Positions 21,087 through 32,590 of a stretch of DNA of 64,000 bases are shown here, in pieces (the stretch's first letter is position 1; each line of letters starts with the position of its first letter). Origin of the DNA: Ectobius pallidus (Eukaryota > Arthropoda > Insecta > Blattodea > Ectobiidae); contig CAXKWD010000011.1 of assembly GCA_964059195.1 (NCBI GenBank), positions 31,358,566-31,422,565 on the forward strand, written 5' to 3'. Made by a program: the position numbers and the translations under genes. The notes beneath the pieces were generated by a model. The model saw only the letters and a list, made by a program, of their open reading frames with translations, was not told the DNA's origin and ran no database searches.

Positions 21087-21848
21087 CATTTGGGCTCTTC
21101 TACCACGAGGTCAGAATCTCCTATACCACATTCTTGCCCTGAGAAAACCAACATTGTTACTTCACATCCTAATTCATGTACTGAGAAACCGAAAGCTGTT
21201 TCTTCACATCCCAGTTCTTGCCCTGAAAAGACTGAAATTGTTACCACTTCCTTCCCTGAGAAACTGAAAATCAGTATTTCCTACCCAAATTCTTGTCCTG
21301 AGAAAGTGAAAAAGATCAAATCGCGCTCAAGTTCTTGCCCTGGGAAGTTGCAAAACATCAGTTCATGTTGTAGCGGCCATAGTAAGAAATCGAAAACTGT
21401 TTTCCATTCAAGCGATCGCTCTGAGAAGATAAGGACAGTTACATCACTTCCATATTCTCACACTAAGAAAAAGAATTCAGCAACTTCTCTTTCAATCTCT
21501 TGCTCACAGAAGTCAGATTTAGCACCTTCACGTACTGAGGATACACAAACAGTTTCTTCAAGATCCAGATCAAAGAGAATCATTTCAAACTTGCATTACC
21601 GGATTAAGAAGATGCAAGCAGTTCTTTCACATTCACATGCTAGCACTGAGAAGATAGAAACTGTTATTTCAAAACTGAATTATTATATTCAGAAAATCAA
21701 AACTATTACTTCAGAGTCAATACCTCAGAAGGCACATGCGAGTTCTTCACATTCAGTTTCTCATAACGAGAAAGTCAGAACTGTTTCTTTTCAGCCAAAT
21801 TCTCACTCAGAGAAGACAGCAAGAAGTAAACGTAAATATTACATTTAA
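21087..21848 (+). pseudogene. In-frame continuation of the 14-residue array past a single TGA
   Basis: Directly after the TGA at 21084-21086 the same frame stays open for 253 codons, with the same units (for example SHPSSCPEKTEIVT and SRSSSCPGKLQNIS), and ends at TAA 21846-21848. By unit alignment the TGA sits where other units have the Ser codon before His, usually TCA, so one C-to-G change explains it. The base after the stop is C, a context often called leaky. The segment may be translated by readthrough, may be dead sequence kept by recent mutation, or the stop may be a sequencing error or allele. Confidence 0.6.
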
Positions 21849-22570
21849 TCTCACAAAGAGACTTTTCAATCATGCTAGACTGAAGAAAAAGACTTATTTT
21901 TACATTTAAGCTCTTGCCCAGACAATGGAAATAATTATTGTACATTCACATTCTTGTTGTGATAATATACTGACAGACTTCAACTTCATGCTCTCACCCT
22001 TCAATTACCTCCTGCTCTGAGGTGAATTACATCACAGACTACACTTCTGTAAAATATAGGCAGTTACCTGTGCTCCTCATTCAAGATTTTGATTCAAGAA
22101 GATTGAAAGAATTACTTCTTCAATTACTTCCTGCTCTGAGGTGAATTACATCACAGACTACACTTCTGTAAAAAGTAGGCAGATACCTGTGCTCCTCATT
22201 CAAGATTTTGATTCAAGAAGATTGAAAGAATTACTTCACATATGAGCTGCCATCCTGGAAGTGTTCAAACTGCCCATGAATTTAAGTTCTCGTCCTTTGA
22301 AAATAAAAATGGTTACTGCGCATTCTGGTTCTTTGCCCTGTGAACATGAAGACAGTTACACATATTCAAATTCCAGCCTCTAGAATGTGCCAGCAATTAC
22401 TTCACAAATTTATTGCCCAAAGTTGAGTGAACAGTTACTATGTGGTGAAATTTTACCCCCCCCCCCCCCCCCCCCCCAAGAAGGTGCATACAGTTAGTTG
22501 ACATTCAAGTTATCGGTCTGATAGACTTGCAAAGAGTTACTTCACACTCAACATAAGAAATTGCTGTACA
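21849..22570 (+). pseudogene. Decayed continuation of the repeat array
   Basis: Past 21848 phrases of the 42-bp unit persist in changing frames (CATTTAAGCTCTTGCCCAGA, ACATTCACATTCTTG, TCACATATGAGC, AGTTACTTCACA) with many stops. This is former array now free of coding constraint. It holds a 119-bp tandem duplication (22001-22238) and a 22-base poly-C tract (22456-22477). Confidence 0.55.
22001..22238. repeat. 119-bp tandem duplication
   Basis: Two nearly identical units, 22001-22119 and 22120-22238, both start TCAATTAC(C/T)TCCTGCTCTG and end AGATTGAAAGAATTACTT. They differ at only a few bases, so the duplication is recent compared with the decay around it. Confidence 0.85.
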
Positions 22571-23223
22571 TACATGAAAAAATGCTAAACATTGCTTCTG
22601 AAATAATTCTTGGCTTGTCAGTATTGAACTGTGAATTTTGTGCCATGCAGGATGCTACTTTGTGTTCCTCAACTACAAAGATTTCAGTCATATACATTGA
22701 AACGTAGAAAGTGTAATCACACATTCTTGGTTCATACCATGCAAACTTTGAAATTGTTACTTCGTGTTTATGTTATCACCGTCGGAATATTAATAATGAC
22801 CACAGCCCTCAAGATATTGTCGTACTCCACGTGCATCACTACCCACAAACAGTTCTTTTATTGTGTTCTGCTTACAGGACAATAGATGTTAAAGTGCAGT
22901 ACAGTCAAATTACATTTAAAATAGTGATTACAGAAAAATACATTAAATCAGATATAAAATCATTCTGTGTCAGTGGAAAATAAATAGTAATAGGTCCAAT
23001 TCGTCAGCATCGGTTTACATGAAGTGAATTCACACTGATCTACAAGTTAAGAAGAGGGTACCTACCATCGGCGGGAGAGTGCAGGAACCACAACAGGTAT
23101 GCCAGTGATTTATATACTTTTAGTATCAGTATAAGGATAAAAGTAAAATTAAATACAATACTTTTACTTGATTATTAGTGGGGACCCTGAAAATTGGTGA
23201 ATTGTAATTCAAGAGCAATCAAA
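22571..23223. other. Noncoding stretch, nothing recognised
   Basis: AT-rich. The open frame at 22631-22885 has no recognisable similarity. Confidence 0.4.
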
Positions 23224-23886
23224 CAGTGCGTTTCACGTACGAGTTGGCCAATCATGTGGATTTCTGCATCACGGCAGCTACAGCTCTTACTCCCGAGCAA
23301 TTGGGTGGAATATCTAAGAATAAAGCTGCTAACAGTGTAATGATTCAGCTTCTCACAGTTACAGTTAAAATTACAATGAAAATAACCACGTACCTCATCA
23401 CAAGAGATGTTGGAAATATCCTCGTCTTGCATGGTCCACACAACTCTGGCACCTTTTTAGTAAATTTTCTTTCACACGCATAAGTTCAGCTTCTAAGGTA
23501 TAGTTCTTTTCTCTTGTGATACTGTCTTTAAGTTCTTCTAATGTATGGGAAATTGGCATATACACTTTATTTTTCAAGTTCCCCCATAAATAATAGTGAT
23601 AAATTAACTCTACCTCGGAAGCTGAACTTATGCGCGTGAAAGAAAATTTCCTAAAATTGTGCCAATATTGTGTGGATGCAAGAGGAGGACATTTCCAACA
23701 TCTCTTGTGATGAGGTACATGGTTATTTTCATTGTAATTTTAACTTTAATTGTGAGAACCTGAATCATTACACCGTTAGCAGCTTTATTTGCATAGATAT
23801 TTCACCCAATTGCTCGGGAGTTAGAGCTGTGGCTGCTGCAACGCAGAAACCTGCACGGTTGGCCAACTCATACATGAAACACACTG
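23224..23886. mobile_element. Palindromic mariner-derived MITE, copy 1
   Basis: The outer ends are inverted: CAGTGCGTTTCACGTACGAG on the left and its diverged inverse ending ATGAAACACACTG on the right. TA follows the right end; the left has AA. Both arms are copies of the 3' end of a mariner-like transposon. Reading outward from about 23585, each arm encodes the transposase C-terminus (AELMRVKENFLKLCQ, then ARGGHFQHLL and stop), then the 3' flank, then the TIR. The left arm is longer and also encodes WGNLKNKVY and THTLEELKD-like sequence (ISHTLEELKDSITRE). In reverse complement the layout matches the copy at 47.2 kb, apart from a deletion of roughly 40 bp at the centre. Confidence 0.8.
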
Positions 23887-26060
23887 TAGTATTAGCCCAA
23901 AACTTTAAAATCACGATTTTTGTTGTAGCAGTCAATGTTTTTCATTCCAATTTAAATTTCAACATAGAAACAATATACTAATCAAATCATTCCTTAAGAA
24001 ATTAATCATGGTTATAAATTGCTGTTCACTGAACAAAATGTAGTTTTCATTTAATGTGTATATAAGTGCACATTGTTTTTCTTTTAGTGTATGCTCTTAG
24101 CAGTAGGCCTACATAGTATTTTTTAAGTTTTTTTCAATAAATTAAATGGTTTATTTCAAATAACTCTTTTTTTCATTGAAAGTCTAGTAATCTGACAGAT
24201 CTGTGTAATTTAACGAGGCCTGGTCCCATATGTGTCAGACTAGAGAGATTCTACTGGATCTATATAATTACAAATGTCATCTAAGCAGACATCTTTTATC
24301 AGTTGTTTATTTTTCAGAATTCAGTTCTAACAGTTTCAAAAACTGCTGTTATCCTTGCAAACCTGTGTGTAGTCTTATGCTATAGTTATGTAAATGGTGT
24401 TTTATAAAAACTTGATATTGTAGCAGTTAACTTCATTTCAGTTCACCAAACTTGTGATGCTCTACCTCCCTTTGTCCAGTAGCCTTCTTTGGCTCCCTAA
24501 GGACATGCTGTGCAAAATGGTCTTTATGTCAATGTATATATTCGTAAAAAGAAATTATTATTGTTTGTACAGAAAACGTAAATATAATGCCTAATATTAC
24601 AAGAATAGTACAATAAGTGCCTATACTATCACCTCGTGGGAAAATATTTATCTACCCGCCAGGGAACTTGGCTGGAAGTTGGCCAAGAATTGTGCATTTC
24701 GACCTCCTGGTAAAAACTGTCTGGAAGGCTAAGCTATATAGAGGATGGCTGATAAACCAACTGCCAGATAGGCAGAGTTGGTGGAAAGAAAGTGGGTACC
24801 CACTGAAGCTTCGTAGCTACCTGAATTGATGCTGGAAGTTTTAACTTATTAAATAATGCCATTTTAGATTCAATTTAAATTATATATAATCGCACAGATT
24901 GATTAATATATTTAAAACAATATGGTCTGTTGTAATTTCAGTGTAAAAAATACACTACAATCGAGTTGTCGCCTTAGTGGAGGCCGTTCGAGCTAGAATC
25001 TCGGTGCTCAGCAGTCAGTTACAAAATTTTACTGCACTCTTTCCGATAGCTGTTTGGCAGTGAAAGCACAAGACATTCACATCAGATTAAATTATCAAAA
25101 AAATTATTGTACATTATAAAACCCTACTTGTGTGCCTTCTTTGAAGAGGAAAGCTCATGTTTAGGTGTTTTTTATTTATTGTTTATTTTATTTGTTATCT
25201 CAGTAAAGCTATCTGGAAGGTACATATCAAGAGGTGGTGGTATAGGCCATAAGAGTGGAATTTATGCTCACCCACACCTAGATGGAAACCCCTAGATGCC
25301 TAAGATAGTGGCCAATATGATAAACAAGTTAATATAAATTTGCACTAGTTGTATTATTTTCTTAAGAATTATAAAGAACGTTGTGGGATTTTGTTAAGAA
25401 AATGTTAATTATTACTATATATGAGTTTAGCTTCATAGTAATAACCAATAGAACATTATAATCTGATGGGGCATAAGTGATAGCAACTTTTTTATTGTTT
25501 GAAAATGTGGGATCATTTTGAATTATACAAATGAAAGAGCAGGGTATGCCATCTGTGTATGATGAAGATTATGGGTACTAGATGTAGGATAGAGTAGAGA
25601 GCAGACACCCAATAAACATTCATACACGACGGTATCGTGCCACTCTACTGTATTGCAGTAGTTGGAATCATGAAAGCACACATAGCACAACCCAATAAAC
25701 CCTCTAAACTTGGTACGGAATGTCCTTACTCCCAAAGCTTCATCAACTTCTTGTGGCTTTCTCTGCCATTTTCGCTCTAAGAAAAAGCTATTCTGACTTA
25801 AGAATGCTGTTCACAGCTTGTCACATCCAATCTGCACGGCGGCTGATTCACAACTTAATCCTCTGTGTGTATAAAAATGCCATGTCTCTGTGGACATGTA
25901 ATCAAGTTTGTATTGTTTACCTATGCCCATAAACCAGGAATATTTAGTGACTTTCAAAAAAATTCCTTGGATTTTAACTTGCTATATAACCAATTTTCTA
26001 GATCAGTATCTTTCCCAATGCATTCAAATATTTTGAATCATATCCACACATAAGGGGCTT
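23887..26060. other. Noncoding stretch with one dispersed repeat
   Basis: 25030-25250 is a relative of the repeat at 9.2 kb. Elsewhere the open frames (24617-24829, 25720-25932 and others) show no family resemblance. Confidence 0.4.
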
Positions 26061-26204
26061 CATTTGATATAAAATAGTGTGTTCAAAATTCTGTATTCAA
26101 GTGAAATGGAATTTAGAAGTTTATTTCTGCAATGTGAAGATTTTGTATTACATTGCCATTTATCTGGGGGGGGGGGGGGGGGGGAATGCATGGTAGGTAT
26201 GTTG

Positions 26205-26350
26205 TTCACAAGTGTAAGCTTCGATACCATATGAGAAAAATTATTTTGGTTGACGCTGTAGCCACTCCTGCACCGTTGATTGGACGTCTTCATCAGATTT
26301 GAACTTCTGCCCTCCAAAATGATCCTTTAACGGACCAAAGATTTGGAAAT
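26205..26350 (-). pseudogene. Mariner transposase C-terminal piece, left inverted arm
   Basis: On the minus strand: DFQIFGPLKDHFGGQKFKSD, then EDVQSTVQEWLQRQPK and stop. This is the region after the last catalytic Asp of mariner transposases (SDFH.FGPLK..L.G..F.SDEEV..AV..WL). It is a second, diverged copy of the plus-strand piece beginning at 26353, arranged head-to-head. Further left the arm is interrupted by a 19-base poly-G (26166-26184). Confidence 0.65.
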
Positions 26351-26352
26351 CT

Positions 26353-26775
26353 GTGGTGACAAAGCGAAGGGGGTTCCTGAGAGCAGGTGTTTTGCTTCAT
26401 CATGAAAACACCCGTCCTCATGGTGCTTGTGCAACCATGAAAACCATTGACGATATATGTTTCAAGTGCCTCCCGCATCTGCCATACTTGCCAGGTTTGG
26501 CAACATCAGATTTCTACATCTTTAATCCATTAAAGGAGCTCCTTGGAGGGCAGAAGTTCAAGTCTGATGAAGACATCCAATCAGCGGTGCATGAGAGCCT
26601 ACAGTCTCAACCAGAATAATTGTTCTCATGCGGTATCAAAGCATTTTCTATCTGATGGCATAAGTGCATTGAACTGGGAGGGTACTTTGTAGAAAAATAA
26701 TGTACAAGCAAACATTCTTCCTGCAGAAAAATAGTGGAAAGAAATTAATTGTGGTTTTCATTTGATTCTCCCTCG
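26353..26775 (+). pseudogene. Mariner transposase C-terminal piece, right inverted arm
   Basis: The plus-strand frame reads GVLLHHENTRPHGACATMKT, then CLPHLPYLPGLATSDFYIFN, then PLKELLGGQKFKSDEDIQSA. The motif HHENTRPH stands where the family has HDNARPH with the second catalytic Asp, which is Glu here. LPYLPGLATSDF replaces PPYSPDLAPSDF. After a stop at 26617-26619 another frame gives the WHKCIELGG.YFVEK-type C-terminus. The 3' terminus GATTCTCCCTCG is followed by TA at 26776. Catalytic residues are damaged, so it is a relic. Confidence 0.75.
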
Positions 26776-26777
26776 TA

Positions 26778-28080
26778 TATCTGTTGTTGGCTTCAGTAGT
26801 ACTGATATAAATTGTTGACAGCTCCTGTTTCTATGGCAGATGTAATTTAAAAGTCACAGTATTTATATGTCTTATATAGTCTTCAACTTTGTTAATTTGC
26901 ATTTCTTCATGCACATTTGTGCTCAATTCCACATTCATTCATTAATTTGCATTTTGTTCATGAAAGTAATTATAAAAGCAACTCATCTTCCGTAGGTATC
27001 AGTAATTTTCAAATGCAGTTGTTTAATTGACTAAAATAATTTTTTTTTTTTTTTGGTATCTCTTTCTAGTTATGCTTTGTCTTGTTTATGCAGGACTCAT
27101 TAAGTGAGGAACTTGGAGTGAATCCGAGAAGAGAATTATCCAGTGATGAAGAGTGATGGTTATCAGTATTGAAGTTCAGACTCAGATATACGTGTGTAAT
27201 TTTACACTCGTCAAACAAACTAGAAATTCTGTATTGTACAGTAAGTAGTGTGAACATATGCTTTCATTTATTTCAAAGGGTGCTGTGTATGGTCAGGGAA
27301 CGGATCAAAGTGTAAATGTAAATACTGAATTTTAAAGTGTTACACTTTCCATGCTTAATCAAATGATATGGAAAGTCAAGAAATAGTACTTTATTCTACC
27401 TAATGTTAGAATAAAAAATATTTAAACATATCTCATTAAACTTGAAACTAATGTACTTAGTGTTAAATAATTAAATGTGACTGTTAATCATTTGTCATCC
27501 ATTGGAAAACTCATTGTAGTGATTTAATGGTGTATACAATCTCTTTGCACAATAGTAGAAGTAATTACAGGTTTGTCTCAGGAGTAAAATCAAGTGAACT
27601 GTACTGTAGTATGTACCGTCCATTTTCTCTTTTTCTTACTTTTTCTTTTAGTCTATCTTTCTTTTTGTCTTTTTACACATGTGCTTTAATGAAGATTCTG
27701 TTCTGTTTTAATTCCTCTATAATATAAGCCTACCATCAAATGGGGTGATATTGGACGGATTTTATTAATATTTTAATACACCAGTAATGTAATGATTGAT
27801 GTTTTAAATTTTTTGTCATAACAGATAGATAGTGTATTTACTTCTCATGAAAATTCTTACATATAAACCATATTAACATTAACCAGCGCACGGGTCGGTG
27901 TCGACCATACGTGCTCACTTCATACACTTAAATTATTACCCCATAAAAATACCTAATTAAAAAATTATACTCTATTATTTACATAACTACGAGTATCCAT
28001 AGATGTAACCCCCCACCCCCAAGCAAGAATAAATTTTATAGAAACACACAGACATAACTAAAAACAAAAAACAACAAATT
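26778..28080. other. AT-rich noncoding stretch
   Basis: No gene recognised. There is a poly-T tract at about 27042-27055. Near 27890 a CGCACGGGTCGGTGTCGAC phrase stands out as unusually GC-rich; it may belong to the 3' part of the LINE relic that follows. Confidence 0.4.
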
Positions 28081-28083
28081 TAG

Positions 28084-28400
28084 ATTTCCCTAATTCTCCA
28101 AGCCGAGGCTTTCTGTTACACATCTGACTTTCTGCAGAAATTTACATATCCCATGCCAATTGTGCTCATCCAGCAACAGATTTAGACATGCCTCCCTACT
28201 TCTTTGCGAGTTTAAAAATTTGTCGGGCAGCATCATAACTCTCCAGCGCTCTGTAACTCCACATCCCGACAAGATATTAACCCAGGTTTAATTTTCTCTG
28301 TACATTGGGCAGATTCTCACCCCTCTCTTATCCGAGATTCTCTTAGATTTCCATCTTCCCAGGCTTATCTAGGCCATTGCTGCTCTATCTCCTGCACCCA
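28084..28400 (-). pseudogene. LINE ORF2 C-terminal relic
   Basis: On the minus strand about 28300-28084 reads ILSGCGVTERWRVMMLPDKF, then SREACLNLLLDEHNWHGICK, then FLQKVRCVTES. This resembles the end of non-LTR ORF2 proteins, where a C..C...H.IL..C knuckle is followed by RW...LP, an ACxxLL stretch and a W..ICKFL.KVR helix. One knuckle Cys and the His appear replaced, and an in-frame stop precedes ILSGC. Similarity is from memory only. Confidence 0.45.
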
Positions 28401-30285
28401 GTCTTTCTATAATTATACGATTCCCTTCCCCAACTAGCCTTTAATTCTGCTTGTAACTGTAATGACAGTTTACCATTGTTAAGTATCTCTAGGAAGTCTC
28501 ATTCTACAAAATGTTATTCAACAATTACAATGCAATAGTTTTAAAACTTTCTGGTGTCACCCCAAAGTCGGGGTGATTTTGGACACAAGTATTATGCACA
28601 GCTTTCTGATGTTCTTGCCTCTCTAGGATGTCATCAAACACAGTTTTTTGCATTCTTAAAAATACTGCATGTGTTGCAGCTTTATTTCAAAGATTAATAA
28701 TCTAGACAGATACTCCACAGATCTTTGGGGTAATATCAAATGGTTTTTATTATTTTTTACCATACCAATGATGTAGTGATTAATATTTTGAGGTTTCTTG
28801 CATTATTAAAGTGACAGTAACGTCTTTTTTCTAGGTTCATAATTGCACCCTGCTTTCACACTAGCTTAGTTTTATACTTCAGTGGCGTTGTCCAATGTCA
28901 TCCCTTAGTATGCTGGTTTTATTTAAACTGACTTGTAATAAGGTAAAATTATCTCACTTCACAATGGTGATGTTTTGTACATAAATTACAGAAACAAATG
29001 TTACAATAATCGAGTCTGCATTAACTTTCATTTTGAATGCTCACTTGAAAGTATTCTTAAATAAAAAATAGAAAGATTTAATGAAAATACCATTACTTTA
29101 CTGCTTAATAATCAGTATTCTACTAAAAATTAAAAGAAAAATTTCTGCACATGGAAGATCATATATGTAAAAATAACCTTGCAAAAGCACAGCAAATTAA
29201 CATCAAGAAGTTTGAGAATATTCTCATGTAATGTCCAACAGAGACAATAATCTGTGGTTCATCATGAATGCTTATATATCTATCAAGAAGTTTGTTACAA
29301 CCAATACTTGGATATAAAAAATGACTAGGCCTACTATCTGACATCACCCATGTATCCATTGTCACCTCATTTGTTGGTATATGCATTTGACTTAAAACTT
29401 CTTCAGAAGCAATTTTGAAGAAACCTGCACAAGTACCATACACTTTATTGGATTATGTTACTAAATTATATCAGACAATAATCCTATTTGTTTTCAGATC
29501 GTTTAGCTTATTGTGAATTGCCATGTCTTCTCGTTTTTTCATGGACTCACAACAATGGTGATTTTTTTATTGTTGTGGACTTGCCAGAACTACTTGTGGG
29601 GCAATTTTGATCATTCAGATTTACCTGCTTTGTGGTTTTGAAGTATTTGTGATAATTTTGATGATGGCAGCTATTGGATTTTTTCATAACGTGGGATATT
29701 AAATGTTTGAATGAAAGAAAATTTCTGATCATTATATGATTTGGTTGGTAAAGTGACACCTGTATTAGATTATTAGTATGTATGCATAAGGGATGTATTT
29801 ATCCCAAAAGTACGTTTTAATCTTACAACCACTTGGTACTTAAAAAAATTCTTTGAAATTGATTTATAATTATTTTATATTGTTGAATTCTCATATTTTG
29901 TTGCCCATGTTGAAAACAATGTTTGTTATGATATAAAGTTTTAAATTTAAATATTCATTATTTCTCCTAGCTAAATTCTTATATGCATCAGATTCCGTAA
30001 TACGCTTAATATCACAGGTAGAGAATTGAATTTAAGATGACCCATTCATATATCATTTTTCTTTGCATGTCTTACAAATATAAATGATAATGATGGGCCT
30101 GTATTTTGGTATATGTGACATTAGAAGCCTCATAAAATATAAGTTTAGTCGGAAATTAAATTGTAATTTTTTAACATAAAAAGTGCTACATGTTTTGACT
30201 TTGCAGTGCTAATGTAACTCGTCAGCATCCACTTGTGCCACCACATTGTTTATTTTACATAGGCCCTCTCATTGCAATTCAACAG
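28401..30285. other. Noncoding stretch, nothing firmly recognised
   Basis: Open frames (29159-29443, 29547-29759) resemble nothing known. Near 30236 the phrase TTTATTTTACATAGGCCCT also occurs at about 37025, in a SINE-like block, so a small repeat fragment is likely here. Confidence 0.4.
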
Positions 30286-30290
30286 GCATA

Positions 30291-30925
30291 CTGTATTTGC
30301 TCTCATAATTTGCACCCCGGCGTTTTTTGCCACCCTAATTTAAAAAATATATATTTTGAATTTTATTTTTGCCTTGATTATTTTATGCACATTTTTTTTA
30401 CGATGTGGCATTTTATGCACATTTTATTAAAGAATGTGGTATGAATTTCGGGATTTGTAGTCCATTTACCAAGATCAATTCTTGTATTCCAAAGTAGGTA
30501 TTGTTCATTTATTAAACACCTCTACCTGCTTCACAAGGAAATGAGCGGTGATGATTCTTCGGTATTACAGTTGCTTCTTAACGGTTGTAGTGTGCACTAG
30601 TGTAAAATTTTAAGATGGAAAAGAAGAATAATAATTACACAGATTAAAAGCGATAAGTTTTCCAGTACTATTCAGCAACAGTGCAGCAGAAAGAGAACTC
30701 TGTATTTTAGAGTCTAGTGTGCGTTATTCGAGGAAACAAAAAGTCGCACTAAAATGCAAAAGTGACAGTAGGGTATTTTGTGGACTGAAGACTACATTAT
30801 TTTGAAGAACTGATTAATGTGGTTATCAAATACCTATTTCTAAGAAATCCGCATGTTTTATGCTTCCCCATTTTTCGGTGACCAAAATAGGATAAAAAGT
30901 ATGCAAATTATGGGAATAAATATGG
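30291..30925 (+). mobile_element. Pogo-like DNA transposon remnant
   Basis: The ends are an imperfect inverted pair flanked by TA: left CTGTATTTGCTCTCATAATT (30291) and right ending AAATTATGGGAATAAATATG (30925). Inside, one frame (30668-30804) encodes an HTH fragment. About 635 bp remain, so most of the transposase is deleted. The left terminus resembles an isolated terminus at 39139. Confidence 0.6.
30668..30804 (+). pseudogene. HTH fragment of a pogo-like transposase
   Basis: The frame reads LFSNSAAERELCILESSVRY and then SRKQKVALKCKSDSRVFCGL before a stop. This fits the N-terminal helix-turn-helix of pogo/Tigger-type proteins (GN.AAAR.F.V.E..VR.WRKQK..L). The preceding start region is out of frame (ATGGAAAAGAAG near 30615 followed by stops). 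It is too short and broken to function. Confidence 0.55.
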
Positions 30926-32340
30926 TATTAGCACTGCAATGACTGAAACTTGAACCTTTTGGCAATTCTAGCTCTGTTAATCACCATTGCAGATAATGAG
31001 TAGTGCCTTACTTAGACCATGCATCCAAGCCTTCCAGTAAGCATGCTAGTGCATTGAATTTTCTCAGAGGGATACAGTAAGGACTTATTGGTTCTCAGTG
31101 ACACACAGCCTTCACATTCCACCGTCTTGTCCAGTTCTTGGATTCTTTTTTTTTTTTTACTCCAAACCATGTTCTTCCCATCTTCTTAAAATCTTGGTTG
31201 AGGAGAAATCTGTGCCAGTGTCCTCTGGCTGTCCCCTCTTCCTCACTCCAGCAGGGTCCCAGTCCAGTGACTTGATTTGTGACATCTAGATTCGGCTTCC
31301 TCACCTCTGTGTTCTCCCAGTGATAGTCTCGACAGGCTCCTGATATGTTTGTCTGAGAAGCTCTTGATTGTAGATTCTCTGACGCCAGAATCTCTTAATG
31401 CAGTGATGGCAAAATATGCCCCATGGGCTAGAAGTGGTCCTCAGACTGGCTCAATGCGGCCTCCGACAGGAAAGGAGGAGAAAAATATATTTGTTACTCG
31501 ATTGATTTTCCATCTATGCTGAATTTTAATAAGAATAAGCCTAGTTCATTTGCTGTGGATTGAAAACAGTAAAACTCGGCATTCAGCACAAATTAGTGGA
31601 CTCACGAAGTAACACTCAATGGTTATTGATTCTAAACGTCTCGGAACTTGAATTCTACACTCCTTACTGAAATCAAGTTTCCAAATTTTGATTTCTCATG
31701 CCCAGAAGGTTATCGCCTTTTCCCACTTTGTGAAAAACAGGTGCCTCTACTGTTCAATGTGTTTTGACTTTCTAAATTACACAGTAGATTAATGTATGTG
31801 GTGCGTGTAACATATAAATCCGTTCCCAGACCATTAGACTGTGTATATAAACTATTGTTTGTCTAATTGTAAATCACATACAGGTTGTAAGACCAACTTA
31901 TCTGTGCGTCACCTGATGCTAGTCTTTCTTTTGTTCACTGCCACTACTAGAGCACACAAGTTGCACTGTGATTGTATATATGTGCCAAATTCTGTGGTGC
32001 CAAATTAAGTGTAGAAGTAATATGCAGAGAGGAACAGTTGAAGTCAGCCTGGATAGAATAGTGTCCCATGTCTGTAGAGATACAGGCTTGTAAAAGAATT
32101 CCCTTGAACTAAACTCTAGCATGCTTGAAAGTTTTACATGCCTAAGTTGCAGAAAACAATTGCATTAAATAAGAATCAAACAGTGTATGAAAATATGTAA
32201 TAAGAAAATATTATAAAACACTCTCTACTTCACTACTAATTGGTACATTACCTAAGAACATGTTTCGAGGAGCTTTCTCCTCTTCAGCTAAATTTCAACG
32301 GTTCATTGAAACTTGCTCTAGGTAAGTATGAATTAATAGT
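30926..32340. other. Noncoding stretch, one possible hAT end
   Basis: CAGTGATGGCAAAATATGCC near 31400 has the look of a hAT left terminus, but no inverse partner was found. There are no recognisable genes. Confidence 0.35.
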
Positions 32341-32344
32341 AGTG

Positions 32345-32590
32345 AGTGTTTCTTAATGTCTCCTTTGTTGGCACTGTCTGTATGGTGCTGGTTTTTTGTG
32401 CTTGAGGTAGTAGGTTCGACCCCAGCCCAGATCAATGGTATTTGTGTGTTCATTAAATGTGACAGGCCATTGTCTGTGGATTTACAAGGTTGCAAGGGAA
32501 CTTCTGAGAGTCAAAATTCTGGCAGACCAGCGACAATTACAGATCTAAGTTGCAGTATGCTCCCAGCATAAAACTATAAACCAACCAACT
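32345..32590 (+). mobile_element. SINE fragment with tRNA-like box B
   Basis: GTAGTAGGTTCGACCCCAGC contains a good box B (GGTTCGACCCC). The body has moderate GC and ends in a TAAACCAACCAACTG tail. The box A side is weak. The minus-strand open frame over it is a by-product. Confidence 0.5.
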
